This document shows, piece after piece, positions 19,182 to 29,049 of a DNA stretch of 64,000 nucleotides (positions within the stretch are counted from its first letter, which is position 1; each line of letters starts with the position of its first letter). The stretch comes from Thalassospira povalilytica. Lineage in GTDB: Bacteria; Pseudomonadota; Alphaproteobacteria; Rhodospirillales; Thalassospiraceae. The DNA is taken from contig NZ_PGTS01000002.1 of assembly GCF_002844235.1 (NCBI RefSeq), positions 1 to 64,000 on the forward strand. The letters run 5' to 3'. The notes beneath the pieces are model-generated. The model made no database searches, was not told the DNA's origin, and saw nothing but the letters and a program-made list of their open reading frames with translations. The translations under genes were made by a program, and so were the position numbers.

Positions 19182-21251
19182 CTATTTGGCCAGACACCAG
19201 TTTTGCCACATCTCGCGACAGGCTTCCTCGAACTCGCGGGCGACTGCCGGGCCGTGGAATGCCTTGCTGTTACGGATGCGCTCGCGCATGTTTTCCCGGA
19301 TGCTGGCCAGTGCCTTAAGGTCGGAACTCAGCATGATGCATTTATCGACATAGCCCTTTTCGGTTTGGGCACATAATGCTTCAAGCCCGATATCACCCAG
19401 CAATGCCAGTCCCATGCGAGATCCCGGCAATTCGCTTGCAAGCGATACAAACGGCACCCCGGACCACAACATGTCGAAATAATTCTCGATCGAAATCGCC
19501 GGGAACGGCGCCAGTCCGATATCAATCTGGGCAAACAGGGCAGGGCGGTCTTCTTTGGCGACAACCCCGGCAAGATCAAGCCGATCGCGCTTGATCCCGG
19601 CCTGACGGGTACGGTCAAGAAACGTCTTGGCGGCATAACTGTCTTCAAGAACATCGTCCTGGATGACAATGCGGCTGTTTTTGACCTTGTTCAGGATACG
19701 CGCAAAGCAATTGAGTGTTTCATCACTGATATTGGCAACCCGGTCGATGCAGCCAAACCGGATAATATCATCGCCCACCGCGGCAGGAAGCGGACTGACA
19801 GGAAGCGCGTCATCATATTCATCAGGAAGATACGGCCCAAGTTCAAGCTTCTGCGGACGTTCGGAGAACAGCTTGTTGGCGGCAAGCTTGCCACTGAACA
19901 TTTCCTTATGCCCGATCAGATAATCGATCTGGGCGATACCTGTCGTGATCGGCGACAGGCTGGCTTGAACCGGGGCGGCATAAAGCGCGAAAACCTCGAT
20001 CGGTTGGGTCGGATGAATGCCGCAAACATCAATCAGGATATCGACCTTGTCCTTGCGGATGCGGTCGGCAATTTGCATCGGGTCCTGGCCGAAAACCTCG
20101 CGCCAGCCATCTGCCATGACCTGCCAGGACCGGGTGACATCATCGGGGCGCGGCGTTGCGCAATACAGGAACAGTTCGATCTCGTGGCGGTTCAGATGAC
20201 GTGCGAGCGGCCGCAAAAGCCCATGGGTCGCGTGATCGCAAAAGAATGGCGACAGCCACCCGATGCGCAACCGCTTGTCGGCTTGTCTGATATTGGCAAA
20301 GCTGGGCTTGGCCGCAATCGGCATATGATGCTTTGCCCAGTTCTTGGCCGCCTTGGCGTGGTCTGTGCCGTCTGTTGATCCAAGTTTGGCTTTTGTTCGG
20401 ACCAAAAGCGCATCTGCGGTCGCATGGTCCGGGTCCTTTGCCAGGATCCCTTCAAGAAGGGCGATGGTCTCAGTCAGATCACCGCATTTCAGGGTAATAT
20501 CGGCCAGAACCAGATCAATATCCGATGTCCGGGTGGCAAGCTGGCGCGCCGTTTTCAAAAGGGCGATTGCCTTGGCATATTGGCCCTGATGGGCAAGTGC
20601 CTGTCCAAGTCCGCGCAAACCGGGAACAAATTTGGCATTGATGCTCAGGGCACGTTGATAAAGTTCCTGTGCCGGTTTCGGATAGCCCAGCCGCAAATAG
20701 GCCCCGCCAACCCGGCAAATCAGGTCCGGTGAAATTCCGGCGGCCTGCGCGGCATGTTCAAGGGACGTCAGAGCGGCTTCTTCCTGGCCGAGCGCATGCA
20801 ATGCATCCCCGAACAGAAGCAACCCTTCATAATGGTCGGGTTTAAGACCCAGCAACCGCCCCAGAAGGTCGACCGCCTGTCCAAGATGGCCGCGCGGTAT
20901 CTCAAGACGTGCCAGATGATAAAGGGCGGTGGGGAAATCCCCGTGATAGCTGATGGCCTGCTTGAATTGGTCGATGGCCTTTTCGATCTGTCCCGAACTT
21001 TCAAGCGCGATGGCATAATTGCACCGGGCGGCCGGATTGGCGCCAAAGCTCGACAAACAACTTTCAAACAGGTCAATCGCTTCGCCATGGCGGCCCTGTC
21101 CGGTCAGAAGGGTCGCCAGAAGATGCTCTGCTTCTGCATTGTTGGGCGCGATATCAAGAACCTGGCGATAGATCTTCTCGGCCTCGTCTGGCCGGTTCCC
21201 CTCATGCGCGCTAAGTCCGCGTCGCAACAATGTCTTGAGTTGGTCCGACAT
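19182..21251 (-). CDS. TPR-containing SPINDLY/OGT-like glycosyltransferase
   Basis: The N-terminal 270 residues are TPR repeats, starting with Y-R-Q-V-L-D-I-A-P-N-N-A-E-A-E-H. From about residue 310 a GT41-like domain follows. It starts with R-I-G-W-L-S-P-F-F, then I-D-V-C-G-I-H, and an A-P-V-Q-A segment. The donor-site end is D-M-L-W-S-G-V-P-F-V-S-L with S-R-M-G-L-A-L-L, and the protein closes with M-W. Bacterial members modify proteins (often flagellin) or glycans with sugars. The normally conserved G-x-T-T before the A/D-x-L-W motif is replaced by S-I-E-N, so donor or activity may differ. It is a single gene with no sugar-nucleotide genes nearby. Confidence 0.82.
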   Translation of the reverse strand: MSDQLKTLLRRGLSAHEGNRPDEAEKIYRQVLDIAPNNAEAEHLLATLLTGQGRHGEAIDLFESCLSSFGANPAARCNYAIALESSGQIEKAIDQFKQAISYHGDFPTALYHLARLEIPRGHLGQAVDLLGRLLGLKPDHYEGLLLFGDALHALGQEEAALTSLEHAAQAAGISPDLICRVGGAYLRLGYPKPAQELYQRALSINAKFVPGLRGLGQALAHQGQYAKAIALLKTARQLATRTSDIDLVLADITLKCGDLTETIALLEGILAKDPDHATADALLVRTKAKLGSTDGTDHAKAAKNWAKHHMPIAAKPSFANIRQADKRLRIGWLSPFFCDHATHGLLRPLARHLNRHEIELFLYCATPRPDDVTRSWQVMADGWREVFGQDPMQIADRIRKDKVDILIDVCGIHPTQPIEVFALYAAPVQASLSPITTGIAQIDYLIGHKEMFSGKLAANKLFSERPQKLELGPYLPDEYDDALPVSPLPAAVGDDIIRFGCIDRVANISDETLNCFARILNKVKNSRIVIQDDVLEDSYAAKTFLDRTRQAGIKRDRLDLAGVVAKEDRPALFAQIDIGLAPFPAISIENYFDMLWSGVPFVSLASELPGSRMGLALLGDIGLEALCAQTEKGYVDKCIMLSSDLKALASIRENMRERIRNSKAFHGPAVAREFEEACREMWQNWCLAK

Positions 21252-21782
21252 CTGGGTGCGCTTCTCCGCCTGATCTTCTCATTCCGAATGGATGACTGAC
21301 CCCCGACATTAAAGGGTTACGGGACACCTTTAAAGTAGACAGTTCTGACACGCCATCAGTCGTTTGCCCAAAAGGCAAAAAAAGAACCCCGAACCGCTAC
21401 AGGTCCGGGGTGAGAATGGGAGTGGGAGAATCGCCTGGCGGCGATAATCATCCACTAAGATATGGATTGTTCAGGTAAAGATCGCCTATCCAAGGGGATA
21501 GTATTCTTGGTATTTGGGATAGGTACTTCATAATAAGGTAATGTAAATTGTGAACTGGGTCACAAAATTGGCCCTGATGGACGCTCAAGGGGCCTCGGGC
21601 AGGTTCGGGGCATTCCCGATCGGACGTTTCGGCGGGTCTTTGCATTGTCCGATGTATCAATCGTACCAAATGTTCGGGTCTGGTGAAATTTTCAGGCAAA
21701 AAACTGTCAAAAAGCGCGAATACTGTGCTAGAACGCGAGTATATTAAAGAAACGTACCCCGCGAAAAAGAGAGGTTCCTTCC
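21252..21782. other. 531-base intergenic region upstream of ilvD
   Basis: The left part holds a structured element with a terminator on the minus strand, listed separately. The right part, from about 21540, is AT-rich and carries the ilvD leader, with AGAGAGG before its start. No convincing coding frame was found. Confidence 0.6.
21374..21530 (-). ncRNA. Candidate minus-strand small RNA
   Basis: Read on the minus strand, the segment folds into successive hairpins and ends in an intrinsic terminator. CCTATCC/GGATAGG with inner CAAG/CTTG lies near 21485-21523. GGCGAT (21486-21481) closes on ATCGCC (21445-21440) around an inner AATCCA/TGGAT stem. A pyrimidine-rich single strand follows (UCUCCCACUCCC, complement of 21418-21429). 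The terminator stem is ACCCCG/CGGGGT with ACC/GGT (21411-21386), ending in TTCTTTTTTT. No protein-coding frame on this strand could need that terminator. No clear promoter was identified and I do not recognise the family. Confidence 0.5.
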
Positions 21783-23636
21783 ATGCCGGAATATCGGTCC
21801 CGTACAACAACCCATGGCCGCAACATGGCCGGTGCGCGCGGCCTTTGGCGCGCCACTGGTATGAAAGATGAAGACTTCGACAAGCCGATCATCGCGGTCG
21901 TCAACAGCTTCACCCAGTTCGTGCCCGGTCACGTCCATCTCAAGGATCTTGGCCAGATGGTCGCCCGCGAGATCGAGGCTGCCGGCGGTGTCGCCAAGGA
22001 ATTCAACACCATTGCGGTCGATGATGGCATCGCGATGGGCCATGACGGCATGCTTTACAGCTTGCCGTCGCGCGAAATCATTGCCGATTCCGTTGAATAT
22101 ATGGTCAATGCCCATTGCGCCGATGCGATGGTGTGCATTTCCAACTGTGACAAGATCACGCCCGGGATGCTGATGGCTGCAATGCGCCTGAATATTCCGG
22201 CGGTCTTTGTTTCCGGTGGCCCGATGGAGGCCGGCAAGGTCGTCCTGAATGGCGAAGAACATCACCTTGATCTGGTTGATGCGATGGTTCAGGCCGCCGA
22301 CCCGAAAATTTCCGATGAACAGGTCAAAACCGTTGAACGTTCTGCCTGCCCGACCTGCGGGTCGTGCTCGGGCATGTTCACGGCCAACTCGATGAACTGC
22401 CTGGCCGAGGCCCTTGGTCTTGCGCTTCCGGGTAACGGTTCGGTTCTGGCAACCCATGCCGCCCGTAAGGAGCTTTTCCTCGAAGCGGCCCGTACCTCGG
22501 TCAAGCTGGCACGTCGGTATTACGAAGAAGAAGACGTCACTGCGACCCCGCGCGGTATCGCCACGTTCGAGGCGTTTGAAAACGCCATGGCGCTTGATAT
22601 TGCAATGGGTGGGTCGACCAACACGGTTCTCCACCTTCTGGCGATTGCCAAGGAAGCCGAAGTCAATTTCACCATGGCCGATATGGATCGCCTGTCGCGT
22701 AAGATCCCCTATCTGTCCAAGGTCGCACCGAACCATCCGAAATTCCACATGGAAGACGTCCATCGTGCGGGTGGCATCATGCGCATTCTTGGTGAACTTG
22801 ATCGTGCCGGGTTGCTGCATACCGATGTTTCAACCGTCCATACCAAAACCATGGCCGATGCCCTTGCAAAGTGGGACATCAAACGCACCACAAACGAGGC
22901 GGTCCACAAATTCTATCGCGCCATGCCCGGCGGTATCCCGACCCAGACCGCGTTCAGTCAGGAACGCTACTGGGATGACCTTGATCTTGATGAAAAGGAA
23001 GGCTGCGTTCGTGACGTTGCCCATGCCTATAGTCAGGATGGCGGTCTTGCGGTTCTGTTTGGCAACCTTGCGGTCAATGGCTGCATCGTCAAGACCGGTG
23101 GCGTGGATGAAAGCATCCTGAAATTCACCGGCCCGGCCGTGATTTGCGAAAGTCAGGACGAAGCCGTCGCCAAGGTTCTCGGTGGCGAGGTCAAGGAAGG
23201 CGATGTTGTCGTCATCCGTTACGAAGGCCCCAAAGGCGGTCCGGGCATGCAGGAAATGCTCTATCCGACCAGCTACCTGAAATCGATGGGGCTGGGCAAG
23301 GCCTGTGCGCTGATTACCGATGGTCGTTTCTCGGGCGGGACCTCCGGTCTTTCGATTGGTCACGTCTCCCCCGAAGCTGCGGCTGGTGGCGATATCGCGC
23401 TGGTCGAACCGGGTGATATGATCGAAATCGACATCCCGAACCGCACGATCAAGATCGCTGTTGATGACGCAACCCTTGCCGCCCGCCGTCAGGCAATGGA
23501 AGCCAAGGGGCCAGAAGCATGGCGCCCGGCCAAACCGCGCAAACGCAAAGTCACAACCGCCCTTCGCGCCTATGCCGCCATGGCAACCAGTGCCGATCAG
23601 GGGGCTGTGCGCGACGTAACCCAGGTCGAATTCTGA
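21783..23636 (+). CDS. ilvD: Dihydroxy-acid dehydratase IlvD
   Basis: IlvD dehydrates 2,3-dihydroxy-isovalerate and -methylvalerate in valine and isoleucine synthesis, using an iron-sulfur cluster and Mg. Cluster cysteines appear in [12 protein letters not shown] and in [11 protein letters not shown]. The Mg-binding and C-terminal signature [11 protein letters not shown] and D-G-R-F-S-G-G-T segments are present. At 617 aa it is the long E. coli-like form. It stands alone and is closed by a strong terminator shared with ald. Confidence 0.97.
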   Translation: MPEYRSRTTTHGRNMAGARGLWRATGMKDEDFDKPIIAVVNSFTQFVPGHVHLKDLGQMVAREIEAAGGVAKEFNTIAVDDGIAMGHDGMLYSLPSREIIADSVEYMVNAHCADAMVCISNCDKITPGMLMAAMRLNIPAVFVSGGPMEAGKVVLNGEEHHLDLVDAMVQAADPKISDEQVKTVERSACPTCGSCSGMFTANSMNCLAEALGLALPGNGSVLATHAARKELFLEAARTSVKLARRYYEEEDVTATPRGIATFEAFENAMALDIAMGGSTNTVLHLLAIAKEAEVNFTMADMDRLSRKIPYLSKVAPNHPKFHMEDVHRAGGIMRILGELDRAGLLHTDVSTVHTKTMADALAKWDIKRTTNEAVHKFYRAMPGGIPTQTAFSQERYWDDLDLDEKEGCVRDVAHAYSQDGGLAVLFGNLAVNGCIVKTGGVDESILKFTGPAVICESQDEAVAKVLGGEVKEGDVVVIRYEGPKGGPGMQEMLYPTSYLKSMGLGKACALITDGRFSGGTSGLSIGHVSPEAAAGGDIALVEPGDMIEIDIPNRTIKIAVDDATLAARRQAMEAKGPEAWRPAKPRKRKVTTALRAYAAMATSADQGAVRDVTQVEF

Positions 23637-23660
23637 TTTTCGACCGGCATGAACCAAAAC

Positions 23661-23689
23661 AAAAGGGCCCCAATTCGGGGCCCTTTTTT
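23661..23689. terminator. Terminator between ilvD and ald
   Basis: AAAAGGGCCCC (23661-23671) pairs with GGGGCCCTTTT (23677-23687) around AATTC and is followed by more T. It is symmetric, so it can serve both convergent genes. Confidence 0.88.
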
Positions 23690-23706
23690 CATGGGATTGT
23701 GCGGGT

Positions 23707-24822
23707 TTACGACAATGCCTTATCAAGTGGCAAATTGTCATATCCCAGCGCATCGGCGACCGCCTGATAGGTGATCTTGCCGTTATGAACATTAAGGCCC
23801 GCGGCCAGATGCGGATCTTCCTTGCAGGCCTGTTTCCATCCCTTGTTGGCCAGTGCCAGGGCAAAGGGCAGGGTGGCGTTGTTCAGCGCAAAGGTTGATG
23901 TGCGCGCAACTGCACCGGGCATATTGGCAACGCAGTAATGCACCACGTCATCAACGATATAGGTCGGATCGGCATGGGTGGTGGCTTTGGATGTTTCAAA
24001 ACATCCGCCCTGATCGATCGCGACGTCAACAATCACCGAACCCGGCTTCATTCTGGCAAGCTGTTCGCGGCGGATCAGTTTCGGGGCTGCCGCACCGGGA
24101 ATAAGAACCGCACCGACCACCATATCGGCATCAAAGACAAGCGCCTCTGTGTCGTCGATGGTGGCATATTGGGTTTTGATACGCGGACCAAATACATCAT
24201 CGATATAGGTCAGGCGTTTGACGTTTTTATCAAGAATGGTGACATCCGCCCCCATGCCCGCGGCAATGCGTGCAGCATTGGTGCCAACAACACCGCCGCC
24301 AATCACCACAACCTTGGCCGGGGCAACACCGGGTACACCGCCGAGCAGCATGCCCCGTCCGCCATTGGCCTTTTGCAGGGCGGCCGCGCCCACCTGCGGG
24401 GCCATGCGTCCTGCGACTTCCGACATCGGTGCCAAAAGCGGCAACCCGCCATTTCGATCGGTCACGGTTTCATAGGCAATCGCCGTGACACCCGATTTGA
24501 TCAGGCCTGCGGTCTGATCCGGATCTGGCGCCAGATGCAAATAGGTGAACAGCAACTGTCCTTCGCGCAGCTGTTCATATTCGACTTTTTGTGGTTCCTT
24601 GACCTTGATGACCATTTCGGCGGTGGTAAATATCTCGGCGGCGGTACCGACAATTTCCGCACCGGCGGCGACATAATCCTCGTCGCTGCAACCGATACCG
24701 GCACCGGCCATGGTTTCGATCTTGACCGTATGGCCATGGGCGGTCAGTTCGCGGACTGAACTTGGCGTCAGTCCGACACGGTATTCGTGGTTTTTGATTT
24801 CCTTTGGAACACCAATCAGCAT
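23707..24822 (-). CDS. ald: Alanine dehydrogenase Ald
   Basis: Ald reversibly deaminates L-alanine to pyruvate with NAD and is a main entry point for alanine nitrogen. The N-terminus [17 protein letters not shown] is characteristic. H-L-A-P-D follows, and the NAD-binding Rossmann motif [11 protein letters not shown] lies near residue 170-185. [14 protein letters not shown] is also conserved. With the start at 24822, preceded by GGGAG, the length is 371 aa, the standard size. It is divergent from an Lrp-family regulator that very likely controls it. Confidence 0.96.
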   Translation of the reverse strand: MLIGVPKEIKNHEYRVGLTPSSVRELTAHGHTVKIETMAGAGIGCSDEDYVAAGAEIVGTAAEIFTTAEMVIKVKEPQKVEYEQLREGQLLFTYLHLAPDPDQTAGLIKSGVTAIAYETVTDRNGGLPLLAPMSEVAGRMAPQVGAAALQKANGGRGMLLGGVPGVAPAKVVVIGGGVVGTNAARIAAGMGADVTILDKNVKRLTYIDDVFGPRIKTQYATIDDTEALVFDADMVVGAVLIPGAAAPKLIRREQLARMKPGSVIVDVAIDQGGCFETSKATTHADPTYIVDDVVHYCVANMPGAVARTSTFALNNATLPFALALANKGWKQACKEDPHLAAGLNVHNGKITYQAVADALGYDNLPLDKALS

Positions 24823-24919
24823 TTCGTTTTCTCCCGACGAAATAGGTGGCAATCGGGGTGTCTCACGGGATCGACCGGGGACGCCCGGGCGTTTTGCGCC
24901 CATTTTGTTATTGTTTGTG

Positions 24920-24980
24920 AATGATACCCTAAAAATAGGGCAATTAATCTTCATTTCTAGGGGGTGTTGGTGGTATCATT
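24920..24980. promoter_or_regulatory. Inverted repeat in the ald/lrp divergent region
   Basis: AATGATACC at 24920-24928 is the exact inverse of GGTATCATT at 24972-24980. Overlapping the left arm is a second small palindrome, CCCTA-AAAA-TAGGG (24927-24940). Lrp-type octamers bind such spaced AT-rich half-sites and wrap DNA. The position suggests control of ald and autoregulation. Confidence 0.55.
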
Positions 24981-25026
24981 GCTAGATAATTTAAAAGAAT
25001 GACCGAAATCTCGGAGGATTATTCAA

Positions 25027-25485
25027 ATGCAGATGGATGAACGTGATCGCATGATCCTGCGTCTGTTGCAAAAAGACGGACGTATCAGCAATGCGGATCT
25101 GGCCGAAAAGGTAAACCTGTCCGCATCGGCCTGCCTGCGGCGCGTGCGCCTGCTTGAAGAAGCCGGTTTCATCGACCATTACACCATGCTTCTCAATCCG
25201 GCCCGTATTGGCAAACCGGGCAATGCGTTCGTCAATATCGCCATCACCCGCCAGACCCGCGAAGCCCTGGAAACCTTTGAAAAGGAAGTCCAGAAGGTGC
25301 CCGAGGTCGTCGAATGCTATCTTCTGGCCGGGCAAAGCGATTATCTGGTGCATGTCGTTTATAGCGACACCGCTGATTATGAACGCATCCACAGCGAAGT
25401 CCTGACCCAGCTTCCCGGTGTCGAACGTGTCCAGACGGTCATTACCCTTCGCGAAGTCAAACGCACAACCGAATTGCCGGTGTGA
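25027..25485 (+). CDS. Lrp/AsnC-family regulator, probable ald activator
   Basis: This is a 152-aa feast/famine regulator. The N-terminal helix-turn-helix spans M-D-E-R-D-R-M-I-L-R-L-L-Q-K-D-G-R, then L-A-E-K-V-N-L-S-A-S-A-C-L-R-R-V. The C-terminal ligand-binding RAM domain has V-V-E-C-Y-L-L-A-G-Q-S-D-Y-L. A GGAGG site precedes the ATG. In many proteobacteria the alanine dehydrogenase gene is activated by a divergently encoded Lrp homologue (AldR type) that responds to L-alanine; that role is inferred here from context. Confidence 0.93.
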   Translation: MQMDERDRMILRLLQKDGRISNADLAEKVNLSASACLRRVRLLEEAGFIDHYTMLLNPARIGKPGNAFVNIAITRQTREALETFEKEVQKVPEVVECYLLAGQSDYLVHVVYSDTADYERIHSEVLTQLPGVERVQTVITLREVKRTTELPV

Positions 25486-25494
25486 TCGAATAGG

Positions 25495-26583
25495 CTAGAA
25501 ACGGCAGATATTCTCGATGGCAAGCCAGTCGGCATAGGGAATGTCGACCTTGCCCGTCAACCGGGCTTCTTTGAACAGGGCAGATCGCCCGTCGGTATCG
25601 GGGTGGCTGCTTAAAAACTCCGGAATGGTGTTTTGCAAGCCATTTCTGGTGCGTTGACGGGACATCTTTTCCAGAAGCGCTGCCAGATCGTGGCTGGTGA
25701 CCTTGGCCTTCCCCAAAAGATCAAGCGCATATAGATCGGCGTCATGTTCCATCTGGCGCGAATAACTGTGCTGAAACAGCAAATCAATCGGCGCGTCCAG
25801 CCCGCCACCAAACAGCCAGATCAGCTGACCTAGCCCGATCCCGTAGAACATTTTCCTAAGCCCGTGATGCATCTCGGTATGGCCGATCTCGTGGGCAAGG
25901 ACGCCTGCCAATCCTTCGGGTGATGTCGCCATCTGCAGCAGGTCGGAAAAAAGGACAATCTGGCCACCGGGCAATGCGATTGCATTGGCCATATCGCTGC
26001 GTATCACTGTTATCTCGTAGGTATAGTCAAGATCGCCGGACTTGATCAGCTGATGCATGATCTGATCAAGACCGCGCATTGCATCGGCGTTTGGCACGCA
26101 AACAACTTCTTCGTCGTTCTCTTCGTTTTCAAGTGCGAAGGCTGAGATGATTTGATCGCGGGCGATCTCGCCAAGGCGGATTTCACTGTCGCGCGGATAA
26201 ACGTTCGAAAGCAGTTCTGCCGTAATTGGCACCCCAAACCATACCAATAGTCCGATACAGGCAACCAGTGCAGAAATGCCTCCAATCAGAAGAGCCCGAA
26301 ATTTTGATGACCCCTCGGCAACCGTTAATTTCGGGAACTGCCTGATCAGCGTGTCAGTGAACGGACCTTTATCAATAACGATCCGCGCACCATCATCCGT
26401 GTGCGGGCGAAGGCGCACGGGTTGCATTCCGGTCGGCTTTTCACAAAGGACCAGATTGTCGATTTGGTATGATCGTCGGCGATCATCATCAAGTTCAACG
26501 ATCAGGTGACGGTCAGCAATTGTGACCGCCACATGATGCGACGTTATTGACAGACCGTCGAAGAAACGTGCCTGTCCTTGCAT
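25495..26583 (-). CDS. M48-family zinc metallopeptidase
   Basis: The zinc motif H-E-I-G-H-T-E-M-H-H lies near residue 230 and is followed by a downstream Asp/Glu ligand region (M-E-H-D-A-D-L-Y-A). This fits the M48 peptidases (HtpX/Oma1/BepA group). A single TM helix lies near residues 115-135 (L-I-G-G-I-S-A-L-V-A-C-I-G-L-L-V-W-F). The N-terminal 100 residues are a separate small domain. The catalytic part probably faces the periplasm. The start at 26583 lies 8 bases after the upstream DUF898 gene; a longer frame from 26685 would overlap it by about 95 bases. Confidence 0.86.
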   Translation of the reverse strand: MQGQARFFDGLSITSHHVAVTIADRHLIVELDDDRRRSYQIDNLVLCEKPTGMQPVRLRPHTDDGARIVIDKGPFTDTLIRQFPKLTVAEGSSKFRALLIGGISALVACIGLLVWFGVPITAELLSNVYPRDSEIRLGEIARDQIISAFALENEENDEEVVCVPNADAMRGLDQIMHQLIKSGDLDYTYEITVIRSDMANAIALPGGQIVLFSDLLQMATSPEGLAGVLAHEIGHTEMHHGLRKMFYGIGLGQLIWLFGGGLDAPIDLLFQHSYSRQMEHDADLYALDLLGKAKVTSHDLAALLEKMSRQRTRNGLQNTIPEFLSSHPDTDGRSALFKEARLTGKVDIPYADWLAIENICRF

Positions 26584-26590
26584 GGGGTCG

Positions 26591-27832
26591 TCAGATTCCG
26601 CCAAGATCAAATGCCTCGGCAAGTCCTTCACCGGTCTTTGGTTCGCTACGTGCGACCTGCTGAACCGTGAAGCGGTCAATTTCACCCGTCATTGTAATGG
26701 ATGAAACCTTCGCGGCAATAAGCGGTTGCACAAACATCGGCAACAGGACGATTTGCTGAACCGGGCCAAGCAGGACCAGAAACAGGAACGTCATCGCAAA
26801 GACAAACGGCATGTTGGGGCCGGCATTGCCACTTGCAGCGATAGAAGCACCGATAACCATAGAAAAGATCATGACGATCAGTGCAAACAGGACCACCAAG
26901 GATATCAGCAAGACCGCATAGATCTTAAACAGCTTCTTTGGGGTAAGCTCCGACGAAAAGGCAAGGTTACCCAGTGATGTTTCACCGGTCGTATAGCGGA
27001 AGAACCAGGCCTGATACCGCGCGAATTGATAGGCTCCGAAACCAGCGCCGACAAGCCCGATCACAATGGCAAGTGGCAATAACACCTTCACCAGTGCCAC
27101 AAATAACCCAAACGTGACCAGATAGGTCAGAAGTAAAATAAACCAGATAACAAGCCACTTCTTGAATGCGGGCGTGAACATGCCGCCAAAGGCCATCTTG
27201 GCATCGCCAAGCATCGTATGGTTGCGCTCATACTTCATTAGTTCGATGTCATAGTATGGTTTGCAGATACCGAGGGTAAGGCCGGTAAAGAAAAGGGAAA
27301 CAAGCGCATTCCCTGCATACTTTAGCGATGATCCGCCAAGATGGCCGCGAATACCCCGCCACGATGTGCGCGACAGCCGGTATCTCTGTGCGCGGTACAT
27401 GGCTATATGCATCAGGAAGATCAAAGGTATCCAGATTGCAAGATCAATCGCGAAATTGATCCCGACATTTCCAACCGGAACCTGCATGCGCGCATAAACG
27501 AAAAGGGCAATGAATGGGCCCGCACAGAGTGCGACAATCACAAAGCCCAGAAACAGTTCAAGCCCGCGTCCGGTATATTCAAGCCCATCACCGTCAATTC
27601 TGGTATGCGACCAGACATAACGACGTACCCGGGTCTTGGCCCAGAACCGAAAAATGCCCAGCGTCAAAATGGTCCAAAGGGCATTCCACATGGCAAGAGC
27701 CATGATCTTGTTCCATGTGCCGGTATATTCAAGTTTGTGATGTGTTTGATCCAAGGGTGTTTCAGAAAACACAACTTCGTTGTGATCTTCTGCTTCCGGA
27801 ACATCACTTTGGTCATTGTCTCGATTCGTCAT
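26591..27832 (-). CDS. YjgN-family (DUF898) membrane protein
   Basis: This 413-aa polytopic membrane protein has repeated F-W-A-K-T-R-V-R-R-Y-V-W and Y-D-I-E-L-M-K-Y-E-R-N-H type motifs, which mark the DUF898/YjgN family. Six to eight hydrophobic helices are visible. The molecular function is unknown. It is co-transcribed with the M48 peptidase; this pairing recurs in other bacteria as far as I recall, and suggests the two act together in the envelope. GAGGGGC precedes the chosen ATG at 27832, ten codons inside the longest frame. Confidence 0.82.
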   Translation of the reverse strand: MTNRDNDQSDVPEAEDHNEVVFSETPLDQTHHKLEYTGTWNKIMALAMWNALWTILTLGIFRFWAKTRVRRYVWSHTRIDGDGLEYTGRGLELFLGFVIVALCAGPFIALFVYARMQVPVGNVGINFAIDLAIWIPLIFLMHIAMYRAQRYRLSRTSWRGIRGHLGGSSLKYAGNALVSLFFTGLTLGICKPYYDIELMKYERNHTMLGDAKMAFGGMFTPAFKKWLVIWFILLLTYLVTFGLFVALVKVLLPLAIVIGLVGAGFGAYQFARYQAWFFRYTTGETSLGNLAFSSELTPKKLFKIYAVLLISLVVLFALIVMIFSMVIGASIAASGNAGPNMPFVFAMTFLFLVLLGPVQQIVLLPMFVQPLIAAKVSSITMTGEIDRFTVQQVARSEPKTGEGLAEAFDLGGI

Positions 27833-28222
27833 GAGCCCCTCGTGCCCTGTTTGCTTTTGCAAACGTGGTGAAGTGAAAAAGGCACCTGCTTGTGTCTCAG
27901 GTTGCTGGTCTCCCCCGCACTAAGCTTTAGCGTGTAGTGAGCTCATGATCACTCACTCAAAAGGTTAGGTGAGATCGGAAATTGGACAATACGACTCGCC
28001 CGAAAACTGTACAGATTCGCGGAAAATGTTCAGAATTGCCAAGGTCGGTTGATTTATATGACTGCAATTCATCTAGTGGAAGAAGCTTTGCACAAGCAAA
28101 ATCCCTGCTATTTCAAGGCGTCATCAAAATTGTCAATTTATTCTGGTTCCACGGTTTGACTTTTAGGTGAATTACAATGCAATAATATGCGCGGGGAAAA
28201 ACGCTGGGGGAAGTTAACCAAC
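27833..28222. other. 390-base divergent intergenic region
   Basis: This AT-rich stretch lies between yjgN and the TetR gene. It contains an inverted repeat AGTGAG/CTCACT (27936-27941 and 27952-27957), a possible operator. No coding frame or RNA structure stands out. Confidence 0.4.
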
Positions 28223-28933
28223 ATGGAACAAGAGAATCTTGTTCGTGCGCGTAGCCACGAACAGAAACTGAAGCGCCGTGCAGATATTCTGGATGCTGCA
28301 CGCGAGCTGTATCTGGAAGGCGATGGAACGTTGCCATCGGCTGCCGAGGTCGCCCGCAAGGCCAATCTGGCAAAAGGGACCCTCTATCTTTATTTCTCAA
28401 GCAAAGAAGCACTCTTCCTTGAAGTGCTGCGCCATTTCCAGAAAGGCTGGTTTGAGAACAATCTTGATGTCATCGATCAGGAAGCACTGCGACGGCCTGA
28501 GGAACGGGATTCAACCCGTGTGGCGCGCGAATTTGTGCAGTATCTCGTGAAAAACGAAAAGTTCCTGTATCTGGCGTCCTTGTCACAAGGTGTGCTGGAA
28601 TCGGGGTCGGACGATGAAATGGTCGTTGGCCACCGCCGTTTTCTGGCATCAATGGTCAAACGTACGGCCGATGCCCTGGCTGAGCTTTACGAAATCACCC
28701 CGGACGATGCCAGCAAGCTGATGCGCTCATCCTATGCGCTGGTGATTGGCCTTTGGCAGATGTCGCAGTTGCCTGATCGCGTCAAAAAGCTGATGGAACA
28801 GAATGCGCTGACCAATCTGATCATTGATTTCGAAGAAGCTGCCGAAGAAGCCGTCGTGTCTTATTGGCAGGTGGCGGCACCTGGCATGAAATGCCGTGAA
28901 ATGATGCGCCGTGCCGCATCTGGCGAGTGCTAG
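28223..28933 (+). CDS. TetR/AcrR-family transcriptional regulator
   Basis: The N-terminal helix-turn-helix is clear: I-L-D-A-A-R-E-L-Y-L, A-A-E-V-A-R-K-A-N-L-A-K-G-T-L-Y-L-Y-F-S-S-K-E-A. The C-terminal ligand-binding helices are family-typical and divergent. The ATG at 28223 follows GGGGGAAG, while an ATG at 28187 lacks a good site. It faces the pot operon tail with a shared terminator and is not obviously its regulator. Target and ligand are unknown. Confidence 0.9.
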   Translation: MEQENLVRARSHEQKLKRRADILDAARELYLEGDGTLPSAAEVARKANLAKGTLYLYFSSKEALFLEVLRHFQKGWFENNLDVIDQEALRRPEERDSTRVAREFVQYLVKNEKFLYLASLSQGVLESGSDDEMVVGHRRFLASMVKRTADALAELYEITPDDASKLMRSSYALVIGLWQMSQLPDRVKKLMEQNALTNLIIDFEEAAEEAVVSYWQVAAPGMKCREMMRRAASGEC

Positions 28934-28986
28934 CACCGCGCACAGTGCGACACTGACCGGACAGATCAGATAAATTGGATCATAAT

Positions 28987-29024
28987 GCAAAACAGCGCCG
29001 GAAGTGCTTCCGGCGCTGTTTTTG
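28987..29024. terminator. Two-way terminator between the TetR gene and potI
   Basis: AAACAGCGCCGGAAG pairs with CTTCCGGCGCTGTTT, a perfect long GC-rich stem, with T-runs on both strands. It serves the TetR gene (plus) and the potGHI transcript (minus). Confidence 0.9.
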
Positions 29025-29049
29025 TTTGTAGCTTTGCAGGACCTGATGA

